Part shown: piece by piece, positions 61,716 to 64,000 of the stretch
How the letters are laid out: each line of letters starts with the position of its first letter
Position numbering within the stretch: position 1 is the first letter of the stretch
DNA from: an uncultured Bacteroides sp.
GTDB lineage: Bacteria > Bacteroidota > Bacteroidia > Bacteroidales > Bacteroidaceae
Reading direction: 5' to 3'
Length of the DNA stretch: 64,000 nt
Assembly: GCA_902492205.1 (NCBI GenBank)
Contig: CABUKU010000013.1
Coordinates: forward strand, 1-64,000
Notes under the pieces: model-generated
What the model saw: only the letters and a program-made list of their open reading frames with translations
What the model was told of the DNA's origin: nothing
Database searches by the model: none
Position numbers and translations under genes: made by a program

Positions 61716-62894
61716 CTATCTCGCAATATTCTTTTGAAAATAGGGATTTGTAAATACCAAATAAAATATAAGTGCAATTGTGGTAGAGATAATTCCTGCC
61801 ATAAATACAGTTATATAAGATGCTGTTTCTATCAGGTAGCAACCTGCCCACACTCCTAAAGCCACTCCCAATTCCCATGCCAGAAGGTAGGTTGTGTTCG
61901 CAGTGCCCCGTTGGCAATGTTGTGACAGCTTTACAAATATCAAAAGGAAATCTGAGGCGACAAGTCCTATTCCCATTCCCATTAAAACGGCAGCCGTAAA
62001 TAATGCCACACTTTCGGCATGGGTAATGATTAGCAGCAATGAAGCCCCCATTAACAGTAATCCGCTCACTACTCTTGCTCGAATATCTGCATTGACAAAT
62101 ACCAGTTTGTTGGCAATCATTGCAAGCACAAAACCTCCCGCCATCAGTATGAAAAACATTATTGTAACATTCTGCATGTAAATGGATTGGGTGTACATAT
62201 TTATAGTAGTAAGTAAAGCTCCGAATGTAAAAGATACCAAGACCATATTCAAAGCAGGAACCCAACCTTTGGGCAGTATGAAACGATCTAACGAACAGAA
62301 AGAAGCTCCGATTGGTGCACGGAACGGTACATGAATCAAACTTACAAAGAATAATCCGATGGCTCCGCAGCCGAATGATGCATATATCACATCCTGTATT
62401 CCTTCATATCTGTATAAAAGCAATCCCAACATAGGGCCGAATACCATACCGAGACGTCCTGCCCAACTGAAACATGTATTTCCCTCACTCCTTTTGGCCG
62501 AAGTGGTAATATCAATGGCAAGGGTGCTTTCCATGGTAGTGGTTATGCCGAACAATGCACCTTGGATCATTCGTAACACTGCCATCCACGCCAAACTGCC
62601 CACTATGGAATAACCACCGAGAATGGCAATAACCGCCAAATAAGACAGCAGGCATACGCTTTTACGCTTATATGCATCTATCAAGTAACTGTAAAACGGG
62701 CCTGTGAAAAACATGGAAACCGCGAATAGAGCAAGTATCATGCCTGCTACGGACAAAGAAGTTCCGAATTTAACTGTCATGTACATGGGCAGTACAGGAA
62801 GCAGCATATATAATGACGCAAAGAGCAACATGTTACCCAAATACGCATAAATAAAGCCTGGTGTCCATAAACCGGAAGGACTGTTTGTTTCCAT
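61716..62894 (-). CDS. MFS transporter
   Basis: 392 aa with 12 predicted membrane helices in two halves. It shows the SYLIDAYKRKSVC loop that replaces the usual MFS DRxGRR motif between helices 2 and 3. No substrate is indicated; sugar, drug and metabolite efflux branches are all possible. It lies 4 bp from panB on the same strand, so both are probably one transcript. Confidence 0.85.
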   Translation of the reverse strand: METNSPSGLWTPGFIYAYLGNMLLFASLYMLLPVLPMYMTVKFGTSLSVAGMILALFAVSMFFTGPFYSYLIDAYKRKSVCLLSYLAVIAILGGYSIVGSLAWMAVLRMIQGALFGITTTMESTLAIDITTSAKRSEGNTCFSWAGRLGMVFGPMLGLLLYRYEGIQDVIYASFGCGAIGLFFVSLIHVPFRAPIGASFCSLDRFILPKGWVPALNMVLVSFTFGALLTTINMYTQSIYMQNVTIMFFILMAGGFVLAMIANKLVFVNADIRARVVSGLLLMGASLLLIITHAESVALFTAAVLMGMGIGLVASDFLLIFVKLSQHCQRGTANTTYLLAWELGVALGVWAGCYLIETASYITVFMAGIISTTIALIFYLVFTNPYFQKNIAR

Positions 62895-62898
62895 TTAA

Positions 62899-63720
62899 TT
62901 AATATTGTTCCTTTTCGTTGGGAAAGTCCGAGCTTTTTACATCTTCCACATATTGACTGATAGCATTTGTCATAACGGTATGCAAATCAGCATAACGACG
63001 CAAGAAACGGGGACTGAATCCTTTGCTCATTCCCAGCATGTCTTGAATAACAAGCACTTGACCATCTACCTTTCCGCCGGCACCGATGCCAATGACCGGA
63101 ATAGACAATTCGCCGGCTACGCGTTCTGCAAGTTCTGCCGGAATCTTCTCGAGGACAAGAGCGAAGCATCCGGCTTCCTCTAATAAATGTGCGTCACGAA
63201 GCAATTTCTCTGCCTCTGCATCATCTTTGGCACGAACGGTATAAGTTCCGTATTTATTGATGGATTGAGGCATCAGGCCAAGATGTCCCATAATCGGGAT
63301 ACCGGCAGAAAGAATGCGTTTTACCGTATCAATAATTTCTTCTCCGCCTTCAAGTTTCAGAGCATCTGCATGGGATTCTTTCATGATACGGATAGCCGAA
63401 GCAAGTCCTTCAAGAGAGTTTCCCTGATAAGAGCCAAAAGGCATATCCACAACAACCAAAGCTCTTTTCACTCCGCGAACCACAGATTTACCGTGATAAA
63501 TCATCTGATCCAGTGTGATAGGCAATGTGGTTACGTTACCTGCCATAACATTGGAAGCCGAGTCGCCTACTAAAATGACATCGATACCTGCACCATCTAC
63601 AATTTGTGCCGTGGTATAGTCATAGGAAGTAAGCATAGATATTTTTTCACCCCTTTGTTTCATCTCAAAAAGACGATGGGTTGTCACTTTTCTTGTATCA
63701 TCTGATATATAACCTGCCAT
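62899..63720 (-). CDS. panB: 3-methyl-2-oxobutanoate hydroxymethyltransferase
   Basis: 273-aa TIM-barrel enzyme of pantothenate (coenzyme A) synthesis: transfers a hydroxymethyl group from 5,10-methylene-THF to alpha-ketoisovalerate. KISMLTSYDYTTAQI, VGDSASNVMAG, VVDMPFGSYQ, LKLEGG, MGHLGLMPQSI and IGIGAG are family motifs with the Mg-binding Asp and Glu. It is the promoter-proximal gene before the MFS gene. Confidence 0.96.
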   Translation of the reverse strand: MAGYISDDTRKVTTHRLFEMKQRGEKISMLTSYDYTTAQIVDGAGIDVILVGDSASNVMAGNVTTLPITLDQMIYHGKSVVRGVKRALVVVDMPFGSYQGNSLEGLASAIRIMKESHADALKLEGGEEIIDTVKRILSAGIPIMGHLGLMPQSINKYGTYTVRAKDDAEAEKLLRDAHLLEEAGCFALVLEKIPAELAERVAGELSIPVIGIGAGGKVDGQVLVIQDMLGMSKGFSPRFLRRYADLHTVMTNAISQYVEDVKSSDFPNEKEQY

Positions 63721-63744
63721 TTCGCTATTGTTTTAAATTTGGCG

Positions 63745-63752
63745 CAAAGTTA
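63745..63752 (-). promoter_or_regulatory. -7 element upstream of panB
   Basis: TAACTTTG on the minus strand, an exact TAnnTTTG match about 25 bases before the panB start. Confidence 0.6.
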
Positions 63753-63787
63753 TAGCATTATCGTGAAGAATAAAAAATGTTTCTTCA

Positions 63788-64000
63788 CTATTTTTTAATT
63801 TCCATCATTCGGGCAAAGGTAAACCCTTCGAAATCAGGTATTACCAAATCGGCCTTGTCAACAATACTTGCTCTTGAATTGGTGGTAGATAAGCCGATAA
63901 CAGTCATTTCCGCGCGTCTGCCCGATTCCAGTCCGTTAAAAGAGTCTTCGAATACAAAACAGTTATCTGTGACAGTATCAAAGACTTTCGCTCCTAACAA
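63788..64000 (-). CDS. HAD-superfamily phosphatase, C-terminal fragment (cut by window edge)
   Basis: The last 70 residues of a HAD hydrolase, running off the window at its N-terminal side. CFVFEDSFNGLESGRRAEM is the motif IV region with the metal-binding acidic residues, and the beta-phosphoglucomutase-like subfamily is favoured. The nucleophile Asp lies outside the window. The first in-window Met is not necessarily the start. Confidence 0.8.
   Translation of the reverse strand: MLGAKVFDTVTDNCFVFEDSFNGLESGRRAEMTVIGLSTTNSRASIVDKADLVIPDFEGFTFARMMEIKK

Noticed and set aside
61711..62265. 184-aa reading frame overlapping the MFS transporter gene
   Set aside because: It is on the same strand in another frame, Cys/Tyr/Arg-rich with no domain, and lies entirely inside the MFS gene.

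Overview
The window is chromosomal DNA of a low-GC member of the Bacteroidales (Bacteroides/Parabacteroides/Dysgonomonas-like). This rests on gene content (batABCDE aerotolerance operon, DUF4295 behind rpmB-rpmG, flavodoxin plus DUF2023, TamB, patatin-BamA fusion) and on promoters that repeatedly show the Bacteroides -7 element TAnnTTTG, in places with a TTTG/TTG element about 18-20 bases upstream. No phage, IS element, CRISPR array or rRNA operon was seen. The last gene (HAD phosphatase) is cut by the window edge.

Layout. 0.2-0.5 kb: two tandem tRNA-Arg(ACG) genes. 0.5-12 kb: patatin-like outer-membrane protein, htpG, clpC (minus), then gyrA and a TPR protein (plus). 12-23 kb: universal stress protein, a small HTH-like protein, PAP2 phosphatase and the bat operon (moxR, DUF58, membrane protein, batA-E). 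23-33 kb: two HU-type proteins (one membrane-anchored with LysM), rimO, ftsY, DUF4295-rpmG-rpmB, pncC/cinA-like, tsaD, map, a VOC protein with dinB, then an HdeD-like gene. 33-42 kb: tamB, a LuxR regulator with a hemerythrin protein, gpmA, flavodoxin, DUF2023, and a stand-alone DAHP synthase. 42.5-53.1 kb: a periplasmic iron/heme redox cluster (porin, imelysin lipoprotein, diheme oxidoreductase lipoprotein, second porin, c-heme lipoprotein, large Rid-fold protein, diheme peroxidase, CcsBA cytochrome c maturation). 53.3-57.9 kb: a uronate catabolic locus (eda, kdgK, LacI-type regulator, uxaA-type dehydratase) around a divergent control region with two operators. 58.3-64 kb: NhaC-type antiporter, GNAT, exonuclease, M48 peptidase, MFS transporter, panB, HAD phosphatase.

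The most unusual feature is non-coding. Five intergenic regions (7.9, 22.0, 29.6, 42.1 and 58.0 kb) carry tandem arrays of 4 to 13 small palindromes with their dyad centres spaced about 20-22 bp, two helical turns. The palindrome sequence differs from locus to locus and, in the longer arrays, from unit to unit, but self-complementarity is retained. Most arrays are also inverted repeats as a whole. The 42-kb copy is a nested 462-bp structure whose 42-bp perfect and 18-bp outer inverted repeats share one dyad centre. I know of no named element with this architecture.

A second candidate system is the 42.5-53.1 kb cluster, where an imelysin-type iron protein is co-encoded with three c-heme proteins, two porins and its own cytochrome c maturation factor. 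That suggests a dedicated envelope redox or iron/heme handling pathway.
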